A stretch of DNA of 28,113 nt from SIG438 sp034117945. GTDB lineage: Bacteria; Bacillota; Clostridia; HGM11514. Shown one piece after another: positions 1 through 8,361 of this stretch (the stretch's first letter is position 1; every line of letters begins with the position of its first letter). The translations under genes were made by a program, and so were the position numbers. The stretch is from assembly GCA_034117945.1 (NCBI GenBank), contig JAXEOR010000218.1, positions 1-28,113 on the forward strand. The letters run 5' to 3'. The notes below the pieces were generated by a model. It ran no database searches and had not been told where the DNA came from. It saw nothing but the letters and a program-made list of their open reading frames with translations.

Positions 1-1956
1 GAATTCTGGCGGCTGGGAATGGATCTGGAGGGGGGCGGCATCATCGGCGGCATTCTCTATTTTGCCGTCAGCAGCCTGATCGGTAATTTCGGCACCGGGA
101 TTGTGCTGTCCGCCGGGCTGATTGCGGGGGGGTTGCTGTTGTTTGAAAAATCTCTGTTTACCGGGATCAAACAGGGAATTGCCTGGATCAAGGAGCAGTT
201 TTCCAAGCCGGAGCAGGAGGCTCCCAAGAAAAAAACAAAGACTGCGCCGGAGCCCAAGGAGCCCCTCCCTTCTATTTTAGAGGAGCTGGAGGAGCCCCCC
301 TTTGATCCGGACATTCCGATTTTCCACCTTCCTCCCGAGGAGGAGCTGGAAACCCAGGAGCAGATCAGCCTGCCGGAGCCCAAGCCCTCTCAGCCGGAGG
401 AGGATACGGCCTTTGACGTGACCCTGTCTCAGGATGAAATTGACTACATCATTCCCCCCATTACCCTGCTGAAGGAGGGGGACGACGGCCGGCACAGCGA
501 AAAATTTGTTCGGGAGCTGAAGGAAACCGCCGGAAAGCTGATTGAAACCTTCAAAAGCTTTGGGGTGACCGCCAAAATCATCAATGTCCAGTCCGGCCCC
601 AGCGTTACCAGATACGAAATTGAAGCGGTCATGGGAACCAAGCTGAGCAAAATCACCGGCCTGGCGGACGATCTGGCACTGCAGCTGGGAGTGACCGGCA
701 TCCGGATTGCCCCGGTGCCAGGCAAAAGCGCCGTGGGCATTGAGGTGCCCAACAAAACAAGGGCCTCTGTGGCCATGCGCAACTGTCTGGAAAGCGTTGA
801 ATTTAACAGCAGCGAGTCTAAAATCGCCTTTGCCCTGGGGAAGGACATTACCGGCAAAACCGTCATTGCAGATATTGGGAAAATGCCCCACCTTTTGATT
901 GCCGGCGCTACCGGATCGGGAAAAAGCGTTTGTATCAATACCATTATCACCAGCCTGCTGTATAAGGCCACTCCCAACGAGGTCAAGCTGCTGATGGTGG
1001 ACCCTAAGGTGGTGGAGCTGGGGGTTTATAACGGAATTCCCCACCTGGTTTCTCCGGTGGTGACCGATCCCAAAAAGGCGGCCAACGCCTTAAACTGGGC
1101 GGTCAGCGAAATGACCCGGCGGTACAAGCTGTTTGCAGACAGTGCCGTGCGGGATATCAGAGGGTATAACGAGCTGGCGGCGGAGGACGATACCATCCGG
1201 CCGCTGGAGCAGATTGTGATTATTATCGACGAGCTGGCGGATCTGATGATGGTCGCCCCCAACGAGGTGGAGGACGCTATCTGCCGTCTGGCGCAGATGG
1301 CTCGTGCGGCGGGCATGCACCTGGTGATTGCCACCCAAAGACCCTCTGTAGACGTGATTACCGGTATCATCAAGGCCAATATTCCCTCCCGGATCGCCTT
1401 TACCGTGTCCTCTCAGATTGACTCCCGTACCATTTTGGATTCTGCCGGAGCGGAAAAGCTGCTGGGGCGGGGGGATATGCTGTATTATCCCATCGGCGTC
1501 AGCAAGCCGGTTCGGGTTCAGGGCGCCTTTGTCAGCGACAAAGAGGTGGAGGCGGTGGTTTCCTTCGTGAAGGAAAATTCCGGCCAGGCGGACTATAACG
1601 AGGAGGCTATGGAATTTATCAAACGCGCGCCCGATTCCAAAGGGAAAAAGGGAGAGGACGAGGAGGAAGAAGAGGAGGAGGATCTGTGGGATCCCTTGCT
1701 GCCCAAGGCGATTGAGATTGTGGTGGAATATCAGCAGGCCTCCACCTCCATGCTGCAGCGGAAAATGCGGGTTGGCTATGCCCGGGCTGCCAGGTTGGTG
1801 GATCAGCTGGAGGAGCAGGGGGTTGTGGGACCTTTTGAAGGGAGCAAGCCCCGAGCCGTTTTGATGAACCGCCAGCAGTATCTTGAAATGGTGGCCAGAA
1901 ACGGCCAGCCGGGACAGCTTTCTATGGAGGACGAATCCGCCTTTGACGAAGTGTAA
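1..1956 (+). CDS. ftsK: DNA translocase FtsK/SpoIIIE, 5'-truncated by window edge
   Basis: Septal ATP-driven DNA pump that moves chromosomal DNA through the closing division or sporulation septum. The reading frame is open from base 1, so the ATG at 19 is probably internal and the upstream membrane segments lie outside the window. What remains is one last hydrophobic segment (about 31-150), an acidic/proline-rich linker (about 190-420), and the motor. Walker A (GATGSGKS) is at about 904-927. Walker B (IVIIIDEL) is at about 1213-1236, and the ATQRPSVDVITG motif is near 1333-1368. The C-terminal winged-helix gamma domain (about 1690-1880, with the LQRKMRVGYARAARLVDQLE signature), which reads KOPS/SRS-type sequences, is intact and preceded by a glutamate run (1657-1683). 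FtsK and SpoIIIE cannot be separated on this evidence. The gene ends at a strong terminator. Confidence 0.95.
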   Translation, partial: EFWRLGMDLEGGGIIGGILYFAVSSLIGNFGTGIVLSAGLIAGGLLLFEKSLFTGIKQGIAWIKEQFSKPEQEAPKKKTKTAPEPKEPLPSILEELEEPPFDPDIPIFHLPPEEELETQEQISLPEPKPSQPEEDTAFDVTLSQDEIDYIIPPITLLKEGDDGRHSEKFVRELKETAGKLIETFKSFGVTAKIINVQSGPSVTRYEIEAVMGTKLSKITGLADDLALQLGVTGIRIAPVPGKSAVGIEVPNKTRASVAMRNCLESVEFNSSESKIAFALGKDITGKTVIADIGKMPHLLIAGATGSGKSVCINTIITSLLYKATPNEVKLLMVDPKVVELGVYNGIPHLVSPVVTDPKKAANALNWAVSEMTRRYKLFADSAVRDIRGYNELAAEDDTIRPLEQIVIIIDELADLMMVAPNEVEDAICRLAQMARAAGMHLVIATQRPSVDVITGIIKANIPSRIAFTVSSQIDSRTILDSAGAEKLLGRGDMLYYPIGVSKPVRVQGAFVSDKEVEAVVSFVKENSGQADYNEEAMEFIKRAPDSKGKKGEDEEEEEEEDLWDPLLPKAIEIVVEYQQASTSMLQRKMRVGYARAARLVDQLEEQGVVGPFEGSKPRAVLMNRQQYLEMVARNGQPGQLSMEDESAFDEV

Positions 1957-1964
1957 CAAGACAC

Positions 1965-2019
1965 AAAAAAGCTCTCGAGCATCAGCCTTTCAGGTTGTTG
2001 CTTCGAGAGCCTTTTTTTT
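1965..2019. terminator. Bidirectional Rho-independent terminator between ftsK and the TPM gene
   Basis: GCTCTCGA (1971-1978) pairs with TCGAGAGC (2003-2010), and CAGCC/GGTTG pair inside the loop. A run of eight T follows on the plus strand (2012-2019), and a run of A on the other side (1965-1970) gives a T run on the minus strand. It therefore serves both converging transcripts: ftsK and the envelope operon ending at 2063. Confidence 0.9.
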
Positions 2020-2062
2020 GAAATGAATTGTGCAGAGTGCTTTTGCAGCCCCTTTTCTTGTT

Positions 2063-2857
2063 TTAAAACCTCCGGGATGCGCCGCCGCCACCGCCGCTGC
2101 CGCCTCCCCCGCTAAAGCCGCCGAACCCTCCGCCGGAGGATCTGCTGCCGCCTCCAAAGCCGCCGCCCGTATAAAAGCCGCGTCCGTGGTAATATCCCCC
2201 TGGGTCGGAGGGAGGATCCTTGTGCTGCCTGCCCCGGGTTGCAATAAAAATGAGTAGCAAAATGACTACAGCTATGATCAGAGAAAGACCTGCCTGCCCC
2301 GACTCCTCGTCCTCATATTCCTCTAAGGATTTCACATCCTCCGGAATCTCCAGCCCATACTCCTGATACACCTCACTCAGCAGCCCATGATACAGCTGGT
2401 AGATCCCTGTGTCATAATCGTTTTCCTTTAAGGACGGAATGGCGCATACGTCAATCAGCCGCCCCACCTTAGAATCGGGCAGCGCCCCCTCCAGACCGTA
2501 TCCCACGCTTACGCCGATCTGCCGGTCTCCGGTAGAAACCAAAATCACTACACCGTCATTTTTTTCGCTGCCTACCTTCCAACTGCGCAGCAGATCCAGT
2601 CCGTAATCCATCACGTCCCGGCCGTTCAGATCGGGCACTGTGGCCACCACCACCTGAGCGCCGGTTTCCTCTGCCAGGGCTGCGGAATGCTCCACCACAA
2701 AGGCTTCTGTTTCCGCTGACAGCACATCGGCATAATCCGCCGCATAAAACAGCTTGGTAGGCTGCTCCACCGCCTGCACCTGAAGGGTTGTCAGCGCCGC
2801 CAGACAAAACAGTGCAAGGAGGAGCCCTACTGTTCTCCGTTCACGTTGGTTAATCAA
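2063..2857 (-). CDS. TPM-domain membrane protein (YgcG family)
   Basis: Probable membrane-anchored TPM-domain protein of about 264 residues. An N-terminal signal peptide (hydrophobic residues about 10-28) is followed by the TPM domain (about 35-160, containing KLFYAADYADVLS and the GVSVGYGLEG block). A single transmembrane helix (about 192-207) and a long Gly/Ser-rich tail ending in GGGGASRRF complete it; this low-complexity tail is typical of the family. The function is unsettled; TPM domains have been linked to phosphatase activity and photosystem repair in other lineages. The start is a TTG at 2857, which overlaps the lemA stop by 8 bp and has no obvious Shine-Dalgarno, so translational coupling is likely. 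Pairing of LemA with TPM proteins is recurrent in bacteria and supports both calls. Confidence 0.85.
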   Translation of the reverse strand: MINQRERRTVGLLLALFCLAALTTLQVQAVEQPTKLFYAADYADVLSAETEAFVVEHSAALAEETGAQVVVATVPDLNGRDVMDYGLDLLRSWKVGSEKNDGVVILVSTGDRQIGVSVGYGLEGALPDSKVGRLIDVCAIPSLKENDYDTGIYQLYHGLLSEVYQEYGLEIPEDVKSLEEYEDEESGQAGLSLIIAVVILLLIFIATRGRQHKDPPSDPGGYYHGRGFYTGGGFGGGSRSSGGGFGGFSGGGGSGGGGGASRRF

Positions 2858-3425
2858 AGTTTACGCTGGGCGCCTGTTGGGCACCTTCCTCCGCTTGAAA
2901 ATAATCTGCCTTTTCAAACCCGAACAAGCCGGCAAAAATCACCTTGGGAAACTTTTGAATGGCGGCGTTATATTGCCGGGCTGCGTCATTATAGTCCTTG
3001 CGGGCAACAGCAATCCGGTTTTCGGTTCCTGCCAGCTCGTCTGTTAAGGCGGTAAACTGGGTATCTGCTTTCAGATCAGGGTAATTTTCCACAACCATAA
3101 GCAATCTGCTCAAAGCGGAGGACAGCTCGGTATCCGCTGCGCTTTTTTCTTCTGTGGTAGCCGCTCCGGCCAGCTTTGCCCGAGCCTCCGACACCTGCCC
3201 CAGCACTTCGCTTTCATGGCTGGTGTACCCCTTTACCGTATTGACAATGTTGGGAATCAAATCATTTCTGCGCTGAAGCTGTGTGTCAATATTGGCCAGC
3301 AAGCCGTCGATATTTTCCCGAGAGTCTACCAGACTGTTATAGCTGCCGATGCTGCTCATCACCAAAATCACCACAGCCGCTATGATGCAAAGCGTAATCC
3401 CTGTTCCTTTTTTCATTTCAACCAT
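2850..3425 (-). CDS. lemA: LemA family protein
   Basis: LemA proteins are small membrane-anchored helical-bundle proteins of unclear function in the envelope. Visible here are an N-terminal hydrophobic anchor (about residues 8-24), the family block RENIDGLLANIDTQLQRRNDLIPNIV split over residues 36-62, and the C-terminal YNDAARQYNAAIQKFP segment, which is characteristic. Length (191 aa) is usual. Two starts are possible: ATG at 3425 (AGAAAGG only 2 nt upstream) or ATG at 3416 (MKKGTG, 11 nt from the same AAAGG). The second fits ribosome spacing about as well and gives a more typical N-terminus. Its 3' end overlaps the TPM gene. Confidence 0.92.
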   Translation of the reverse strand: MVEMKKGTGITLCIIAAVVILVMSSIGSYNSLVDSRENIDGLLANIDTQLQRRNDLIPNIVNTVKGYTSHESEVLGQVSEARAKLAGAATTEEKSAADTELSSALSRLLMVVENYPDLKADTQFTALTDELAGTENRIAVARKDYNDAARQYNAAIQKFPKVIFAGLFGFEKADYFQAEEGAQQAPSVNFD

Positions 3426-3460
3426 AACCTTTCTGCCTGCAATAATGAACCCTGCACAAC

Positions 3461-3485
3461 CGCTTTACCGCAGGCTGATAAAGCG
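3461..3485. other. Hairpin in the yycI-lemA spacer
   Basis: CGCTTTA (3461-3467) pairs with TAAAGCG (3479-3485), an 11-nt loop apart. Neither side has a T run, so this is not a clear terminator. The 142-bp spacer shows no convincing promoter for lemA, so lemA and TPM may be read through from the wal operon. Confidence 0.4.
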
Positions 3486-3567
3486 CATTGCCCTTTTGCA
3501 AAGCAAAATTTTAACGCCCAGAGAAGCTTGCCGCAAAAATCCTCGGTTTCTCTCTTTTTGATCTCAA

Positions 3568-4401
3568 TTATTCCCGGGGGCTTCTTGCGTCATAATAAAA
3601 TTTCTCGCCGGAGGAGGCGGTGATCTGAAACACCGGCAGCATTTGCATTACCTTATGAGCCACGGCTTCGTCGGTGCTTTCATCGATCTCGCTGATATAG
3701 TACCCGCTTCGGATTTCCGTTACCCGGCAGGTGGAGGGGCGCTTTTCGTCCTCTGCAAACCGCATCAGCGCCTCTGTGGCAAACAGGGTGTCCTGCCGTT
3801 TGGAGCGGGTGTTCACCGGCTCCAGCCAGATCCCCTGAACAGAAATAATTTCATTTTTCTCCACCGAAACGGTCAGCCCCGTTCCGAAAATTTCATACCC
3901 GTCATAGGTCTGCACATATTCCAAAACCGTTCCCGCCTCCAGCTGCTCAATAGTTTTCAGCTTGATTCCTTCCAGGTTTAAGGACAGCTGCTCCAGCTGC
4001 TTGCAGACCTCCCTGGAAAGCTGATCCCCTGATGCATTTTCCTCCACAGGCAGCCTTCCCTCATAGGAAAAATGCCCGTTTTCAAAGGAGATCCGGTCCT
4101 TTCCCCGGGAAAAGCCCTCTTCCTCCCGCCGCCAGCCAGCCTCCGGAAGCCGGCTGACAAAGGCGGAGCTGTTTTCGATAATATTTCTGACAGAAACCTC
4201 CCTCATTTTCTCGCTGCCTCTGGGAATCAGGGAGCCGTTGACCACAACCCCTCTTTGCTCCAAAACAGACACAGCATGAGCCGCCGTTTCCTCGCTGATG
4301 CTGGTTTCCCGCCAGTGGGACTGGTACAGCAAATAGGCCAAAAACAAGTTAATGACCAAAAACAGCAGTATAAACACCCATTTGATTCTTACCTGATTCA
4401 T
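3568..4401 (-). CDS. yycI: YycI-family regulator of WalK
   Basis: In the Bacilli, YycI is a single-pass membrane protein that associates with YycH and the sensor kinase WalK in the membrane and modulates its activity. The 277-aa product has a short cytoplasmic N-terminus (MNQVRIKWVF), one transmembrane helix (about residues 8-25) and a large extracellular part with the two-lobed YycI/H-like layout. The C-terminal lobe contains GYYISEIDESTDEAVAHKVM. It sits 3 bp after yycH with a GAGG site inside the end of yycH. Sequence similarity within the family is low, so the assignment rests on the topology, the local motifs and the walRK-yycH position. Confidence 0.85.
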   Translation of the reverse strand: MNQVRIKWVFILLFLVINLFLAYLLYQSHWRETSISEETAAHAVSVLEQRGVVVNGSLIPRGSEKMREVSVRNIIENSSAFVSRLPEAGWRREEEGFSRGKDRISFENGHFSYEGRLPVEENASGDQLSREVCKQLEQLSLNLEGIKLKTIEQLEAGTVLEYVQTYDGYEIFGTGLTVSVEKNEIISVQGIWLEPVNTRSKRQDTLFATEALMRFAEDEKRPSTCRVTEIRSGYYISEIDESTDEAVAHKVMQMLPVFQITASSGEKFYYDARSPRE

Positions 4402-4404
4402 CTC

Positions 4405-5850
4405 TTATTCCTCACTGATGGCCACTGCCTCCCCGTCTGACAGCACAACGCTCCAGCAGGCCCGCACCTTGGGATCTCTTCCCTTATCGATAAAGTACAG
4501 GGAAACATCGTCTGCCTCATAGGAATCCTCCGTTGCGGCAGAAAATGCGTCCAGCGCAGCCACCAGCGGCATGTTGGTCACCCGCTCTCCCGTATCCCGG
4601 TAATTCCGCAGCAAAATGCGCATGGAAATGATCCGGTTGTTCTGAATTTCCAGCTCGGCCGCATGATGGAGGGCATCCACCAGCTCGCTCCCTTCATAGT
4701 TGACTGCCACCGGCCGGCCGTTGACCTGATAATCAATGGTAAAGGAAAAGCTTTCATAATGCTGCTCGGAAATATCCGATGTGACCCGCATTTTGGGCAT
4801 ATCCTCAAGACCGGCGGCCTGCCACAGGCGGGTGATCCAATCCGCCGTTCTGTCTACCGAATCCAAAAAGCTTTTGGCACTGCCGCCCTCTCCGTCCGGC
4901 CCCTTCAGGGCAATCCCGTACCGGGAATCGGTGGCGATATATTCCAAAAGCCCGTCCGGATACAGCCGCAGGGTAGATCTATCTGACACAAACACCCGGG
5001 CGTCTGATAATTCAGTATAGCGCCGGATGGTGTTGGGATTGTAATCAAACAACCGCAAAAGCTCCTCCGTTTGCCCCAAATCGTCCAGATCCCCAAAGGG
5101 AAATTCCCCTTCCAGCACCTCCGACTGCTGATTTTCATTGGAGGTATCCAGCATCACAAAGGGGTTTAAAATCAGCTTAGGCACCAGATCCACCCCCTCC
5201 GGCTGGCGGTAAAAGCCCAGCTCGTAGGCAGACAGGGTTCTGTTGGCGTTGCCCGTGGCATACTGATTGATGGTTTTTCGCAGCTCTCCGCTGTCGTCTC
5301 CCACCGGGAAACGGTAAATCGACCCATCCCCCTTGTCCTGCAGCAGCACCTCAACCTGCTCCTCCCCCGGCACCAGCACCAGCTCTGTGACGGATGAGAC
5401 GGAGCCGAACAGAGAGGATTCTCCCACTCCCAACAGCTGCCCCAGCACCCGCACCGGCATTTCCACCGGATACTGCAGCAGCAGCGAGCGGGCTTTTAAG
5501 GTGTCATAATATTCTTTTTCCTCAATTTTTTTCAGTTCCCTTTGCTCTCCCTGCAGCCATTTTGTCAGGCATTTCTTGGCCGTTTCATAAATCACGGAAA
5601 ATTCCTGATTGCTTTCGGTATAAATAGATCGCCTGGAGCCAACGCAGTTGACCACGATCCGGTCGGGCAGAAACAGCTCCTCGTGCCGGGGGGCAGAGAA
5701 TTCTTCCCTTCCCAAGAAGGAATTCCACATAGAAAAAAAATTATAGCCCTCCGGCCATAATTTTTCTGCAAACCATAATCGAAAGGTCATCACAATACTG
5801 CAAATGATCAGTACTGACAATATCCCCGTCAATACCCTTCCTTTTTTCAT
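4405..5850 (-). CDS. yycH: YycH-family regulator of WalK
   Basis: YycH is the larger membrane partner of YycI in the WalK-regulating complex. The 481-aa product has an N-terminal transmembrane helix (about residues 6-24), a WPEGYNFFSMWNS segment and a long extracytoplasmic region. I chose the ATG at 5850 because AAAGGAG lies 6 nt upstream; the in-frame TTG at 5868 sits before that ribosome site. The gene follows the small secreted-protein gene by 25 bp and is followed by yycI after 3 bp, so the three are probably co-transcribed. The call is based on position, topology and length; individual residues are poorly conserved. Confidence 0.85.
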   Translation of the reverse strand: MKKGRVLTGILSVLIICSIVMTFRLWFAEKLWPEGYNFFSMWNSFLGREEFSAPRHEELFLPDRIVVNCVGSRRSIYTESNQEFSVIYETAKKCLTKWLQGEQRELKKIEEKEYYDTLKARSLLLQYPVEMPVRVLGQLLGVGESSLFGSVSSVTELVLVPGEEQVEVLLQDKGDGSIYRFPVGDDSGELRKTINQYATGNANRTLSAYELGFYRQPEGVDLVPKLILNPFVMLDTSNENQQSEVLEGEFPFGDLDDLGQTEELLRLFDYNPNTIRRYTELSDARVFVSDRSTLRLYPDGLLEYIATDSRYGIALKGPDGEGGSAKSFLDSVDRTADWITRLWQAAGLEDMPKMRVTSDISEQHYESFSFTIDYQVNGRPVAVNYEGSELVDALHHAAELEIQNNRIISMRILLRNYRDTGERVTNMPLVAALDAFSAATEDSYEADDVSLYFIDKGRDPKVRACWSVVLSDGEAVAISEE

Positions 5851-5875
5851 GGGTTTCTCCTTTATCAATCAATTG

Positions 5876-6292
5876 TTATCTGGCAGGGAAGGAAAAGCCC
5901 TGACCGATCAGATTCACGTCACACCGAACCTGCTGATACCGGCCGTCCCACAGCTCGGCGCGAACCACCATGGCATTGCGCCCGGTGTTCAGCCACACCG
6001 GCATGAAAAACATTCCGGAACCGCCCACAGCCGTTCCGCCTGCAATCCATTCAAACACGCCTGCGCCGTTGGCTCGATACAGGCTGACCACAGCCCCCTG
6101 GACCGCCCAGCCGGACACCGCACAGTAGGAATCCGCCACCGTGCCGCCCGAATAGGCCGGATTTGAAACGTATACCAAGCCGCTTGTATTGCCGCAGTCC
6201 CAGCCCGCAACGGTGCCCGGAGCTGCGCAAACGCTCAGTGAGCCCACAGCCAGCAACAAAGCAATGATCAGTATCGAAACGGTTTTTTTCAT
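5876..6292 (-). CDS. Small secreted protein of unknown function, Ig-like fold suspected
   Basis: A 138-residue exported protein that I do not recognise. The start at 6292 (MKKTVSIL) has GGAG 5 nt upstream and is directly followed by a clear signal peptide (hydrophobic residues about 5-19, likely cleavage after VCAA). The mature part is about 115 residues, rich in Gly, Val and Trp, with three cysteines. Its pattern (SGWAVQGAVVSLYR, then NAMVVRAELWDGRYQQVRCDV) resembles bacterial beta-sandwich Ig-like repeats, but this is an inference. An in-frame GTG at 6376 would extend it upstream, but that would bury the signal peptide. It lies between walK and yycH, an unusual place, and has its own promoter with a WalR-type box. 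A WalR-regulated cell-wall or WalK-sensing accessory role is possible but unproven. Confidence 0.75.
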   Translation of the reverse strand: MKKTVSILIIALLLAVGSLSVCAAPGTVAGWDCGNTSGLVYVSNPAYSGGTVADSYCAVSGWAVQGAVVSLYRANGAGVFEWIAGGTAVGGSGMFFMPVWLNTGRNAMVVRAELWDGRYQQVRCDVNLIGQGFSFPAR

Positions 6293-6353
6293 CTTTTCTC
6301 CGAACCCGGTCTTCGCCGTTTCGGTACACCACCCTTCCGTTAAAAATTCTGTC

Positions 6354-6415
6354 TGCCCGGGTGTTTTGCCCGGCACAACTTTCTTTTCACCTGCGCCGTA
6401 CCCTTTTTACGGCGC
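6354..6415 (-). other. Two hairpins in the 5' untranslated region of the secreted-protein gene
   Basis: On the minus strand GCGCCGTA (6415-6408) pairs with TACGGCGC (6400-6393) around a 7-nt loop, starting about 10 nt after the predicted transcription start. A second hairpin, CCGGG (6373-6369) with CCCGG (6361-6357), follows. A structured 5' end of this kind can stabilise an mRNA; there is no T run. Confidence 0.6.
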
Positions 6416-6432
6416 TATGTATGCTCATTTTT

Positions 6433-6465
6433 ATTATACACAAAAAACATTACAATATGATTACA
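6433..6465 (-). promoter_or_regulatory. Promoter with WalR box upstream of the secreted-protein gene
   Basis: Reading the minus strand, TGTAAT (6465-6460), five bases, TGTAAT (6454-6449) exactly fits the published WalR/YycF site TGTWAH-N5-TGTWAH. A perfect -10 TATAAT (6438-6433) follows 10 nt later. The -35 region (about 6461-6456) has no good hexamer and is covered by the box, which suits an activated promoter. Confidence 0.75.
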
Positions 6466-6500
6466 CCACAATTAAAAGAGCATTAAATATGAAACCCGGT

Positions 6501-8336
6501 CTACCACTGATCCAAATTTTCCAGCAATTCGCTGGCGTCAAATCCGTCCTGATCGGTTTCAACGGTGACGGTGGGGGTTTCCTGCTGGATGGGCAGATAA
6601 ATATGCACCGTGGTTCCCACCTGGACCTGACTTTCAATGGAAATTCGGCCTCCGTGAGCGTCTGCAATTTCCTTGGCGATGGATAGTCCCAGGCCGGTGC
6701 CGCCCCGTTCTCTGCTTCTTGCCTTATCCACTCTGTAAAATCGCTCAAACAGCCGATCCAGATCCTCTTTGGGGATCCCGATTCCGTTATCCTTGACCTG
6801 AATATGCACCTCCCGGCCTCTGACTGCCGCAATGATGCGGATGGTGCCGCCGTTGGGGGTATATTTGATGGCGTTGGACAAAATGTTGATCATCAGCTGC
6901 TGAATTCTGTCCCGATCTCCCACAATTTCGGGCATGTTTTCCGGTGCAATATAGGTCAGGGAATGCTGATGCTTTTTGGCCGGGATACTGAGGGTTTCGG
7001 TCAGCTCGCCCAGCAGCTCGTCAATAGAAAACCAGTCCATTTTCCAGGACAGCTTGTGATAATCAATCCGGGACAGAGTCAAAAGATCGCTGACAATCCG
7101 GTTCATCCGGTCTGTTTCCTTGTTGATGACCCCCAAAAAGCTGATGGCCATTTCCTTATTTTCCAGTCCGTCATCCAGAATGGTTTCTGAATAGGTTTTG
7201 ATGGTGGTCAGCGGGGTTTTCAGCTCATGGGACACGTTAGCCACAAATTCCTTACGCAGATCGTCCAGCTTTTGCCGCTCGGTCATATCCTGCCATACCA
7301 CCACAACTCCCGTATTTTTTTCCTCTTCAATTTTAATGGGCGCCAGCGTCACTGCCAGATAAGCGCCCCCGAAGGAAATGATCCGTTCCATAATCCCCTG
7401 AGAGTCAAAATACAAAAACTGCCCCAGCCGGACAGGAACCCCCAGAGAACGGAAAAAGCCGTCAAACAAAACCGTTTGCTCCTCCTCCAGCCCCAGCATC
7501 CGCCGGGCGGCAGGGTTGCACAAAACCATCTGTCCGTCTCGGTTAAAAAACATGACCCCGTCGGTCATATACCGGATGATGGTTTCCATTTTATCCTTTT
7601 CCTCGGCGATTTCCTCCATGGTGCTTTTTAAGGTTTGAGCCATATCGTCAAAGCTGTTGGTCAGCTCGCCCAGCTCGTCGGTTGCGGCAATGTCGCTGCG
7701 ATGGTCAAACTCTCCCTGGGCCATCCGCTGCACCTTTTTGGTCAGGGCTGTCAAGGGAAGGGTGATAGCCTTAGAAAGCACCAGCGCCAGAAGCACCGCA
7801 ATGAGGGCTCCTGCCAAAAGAGCCTGCAGCATTACCAAAAAAATGCTCCGGGTGATTTCGTAGATTTCCTCCTTGGTGTCCCGTAGATACAGCAGATAGG
7901 TCTGATCCCGACCCTGCACGGGGTAAGCGTAATCCATCACGCTTTGCTCCACCTTTACCCCGTCTCCTACGGCGCCGTCCATGGCTGCAAGGATATTTTC
8001 CGTCCGCTCAATCTGCTCCCCGTCTCCGTCTCCCGAGCCAGCCAGGTAATTCCCGTTTTCATCCAGAATATAATAATTGCGGTAAGAATCAATGCCAAAC
8101 CGGGAGGAATAGATGGACATACATTCCATCATTGCCTCCACAGGGGTGTCTGATCTCGCCGCAATTCTGAGCTGCTTGGTCACGTCCTCTGTCAGTCCCT
8201 GGCTGATTTGCCTGACAAAATCACGGTGGTAAAATTCCGAAACGCTGTTGATCATAATTGTTCCGCTGACCAAAATAACAGACAGCACCAACAGCAAAAA
8301 GACGCCCACCAGCTTCCACTGAATACTTTTAAACAT
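6501..8336 (-). CDS. walK: Sensor histidine kinase WalK (VicK/YycG)
   Basis: Membrane kinase that phosphorylates WalR to control cell-wall hydrolase genes. The 611-aa product has a transmembrane helix (about residues 11-31), an extracytoplasmic domain of about 140 residues, and a second helix followed by HAMP (SKAITLPLTALTKKVQRMA). A PAS domain (METIIRYMTDGVMFFNRDG onward) precedes HisKA with the phospho-accepting histidine in FVANVSHELKTPL (His370), then HATPase_c with N box (NILSNAIKYTPNGG), G1 (DNGIGIP) and G2 (GGTGLGLSIAK). All catalytic motifs are intact. I chose ATG 8336 (MFKSIQWKLV): it lies 25 nt after the walR stop, while the longer reading frame would overlap walR in another frame. 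The ribosome site (GCGGAAAACGA) is weak. Confidence 0.95.
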   Translation of the reverse strand: MFKSIQWKLVGVFLLLVLSVILVSGTIMINSVSEFYHRDFVRQISQGLTEDVTKQLRIAARSDTPVEAMMECMSIYSSRFGIDSYRNYYILDENGNYLAGSGDGDGEQIERTENILAAMDGAVGDGVKVEQSVMDYAYPVQGRDQTYLLYLRDTKEEIYEITRSIFLVMLQALLAGALIAVLLALVLSKAITLPLTALTKKVQRMAQGEFDHRSDIAATDELGELTNSFDDMAQTLKSTMEEIAEEKDKMETIIRYMTDGVMFFNRDGQMVLCNPAARRMLGLEEEQTVLFDGFFRSLGVPVRLGQFLYFDSQGIMERIISFGGAYLAVTLAPIKIEEEKNTGVVVVWQDMTERQKLDDLRKEFVANVSHELKTPLTTIKTYSETILDDGLENKEMAISFLGVINKETDRMNRIVSDLLTLSRIDYHKLSWKMDWFSIDELLGELTETLSIPAKKHQHSLTYIAPENMPEIVGDRDRIQQLMINILSNAIKYTPNGGTIRIIAAVRGREVHIQVKDNGIGIPKEDLDRLFERFYRVDKARSRERGGTGLGLSIAKEIADAHGGRISIESQVQVGTTVHIYLPIQQETPTVTVETDQDGFDASELLENLDQW

Positions 8337-8361
8337 TCGTTTTCCGCTTTTTTCTTTTTTA

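Noticed and set aside
2063..2190. Glycine-rich repeat as a separate repeat element
   Set aside because: It is the normal low-complexity tail of TPM-domain proteins, not a mobile or structural DNA repeat.
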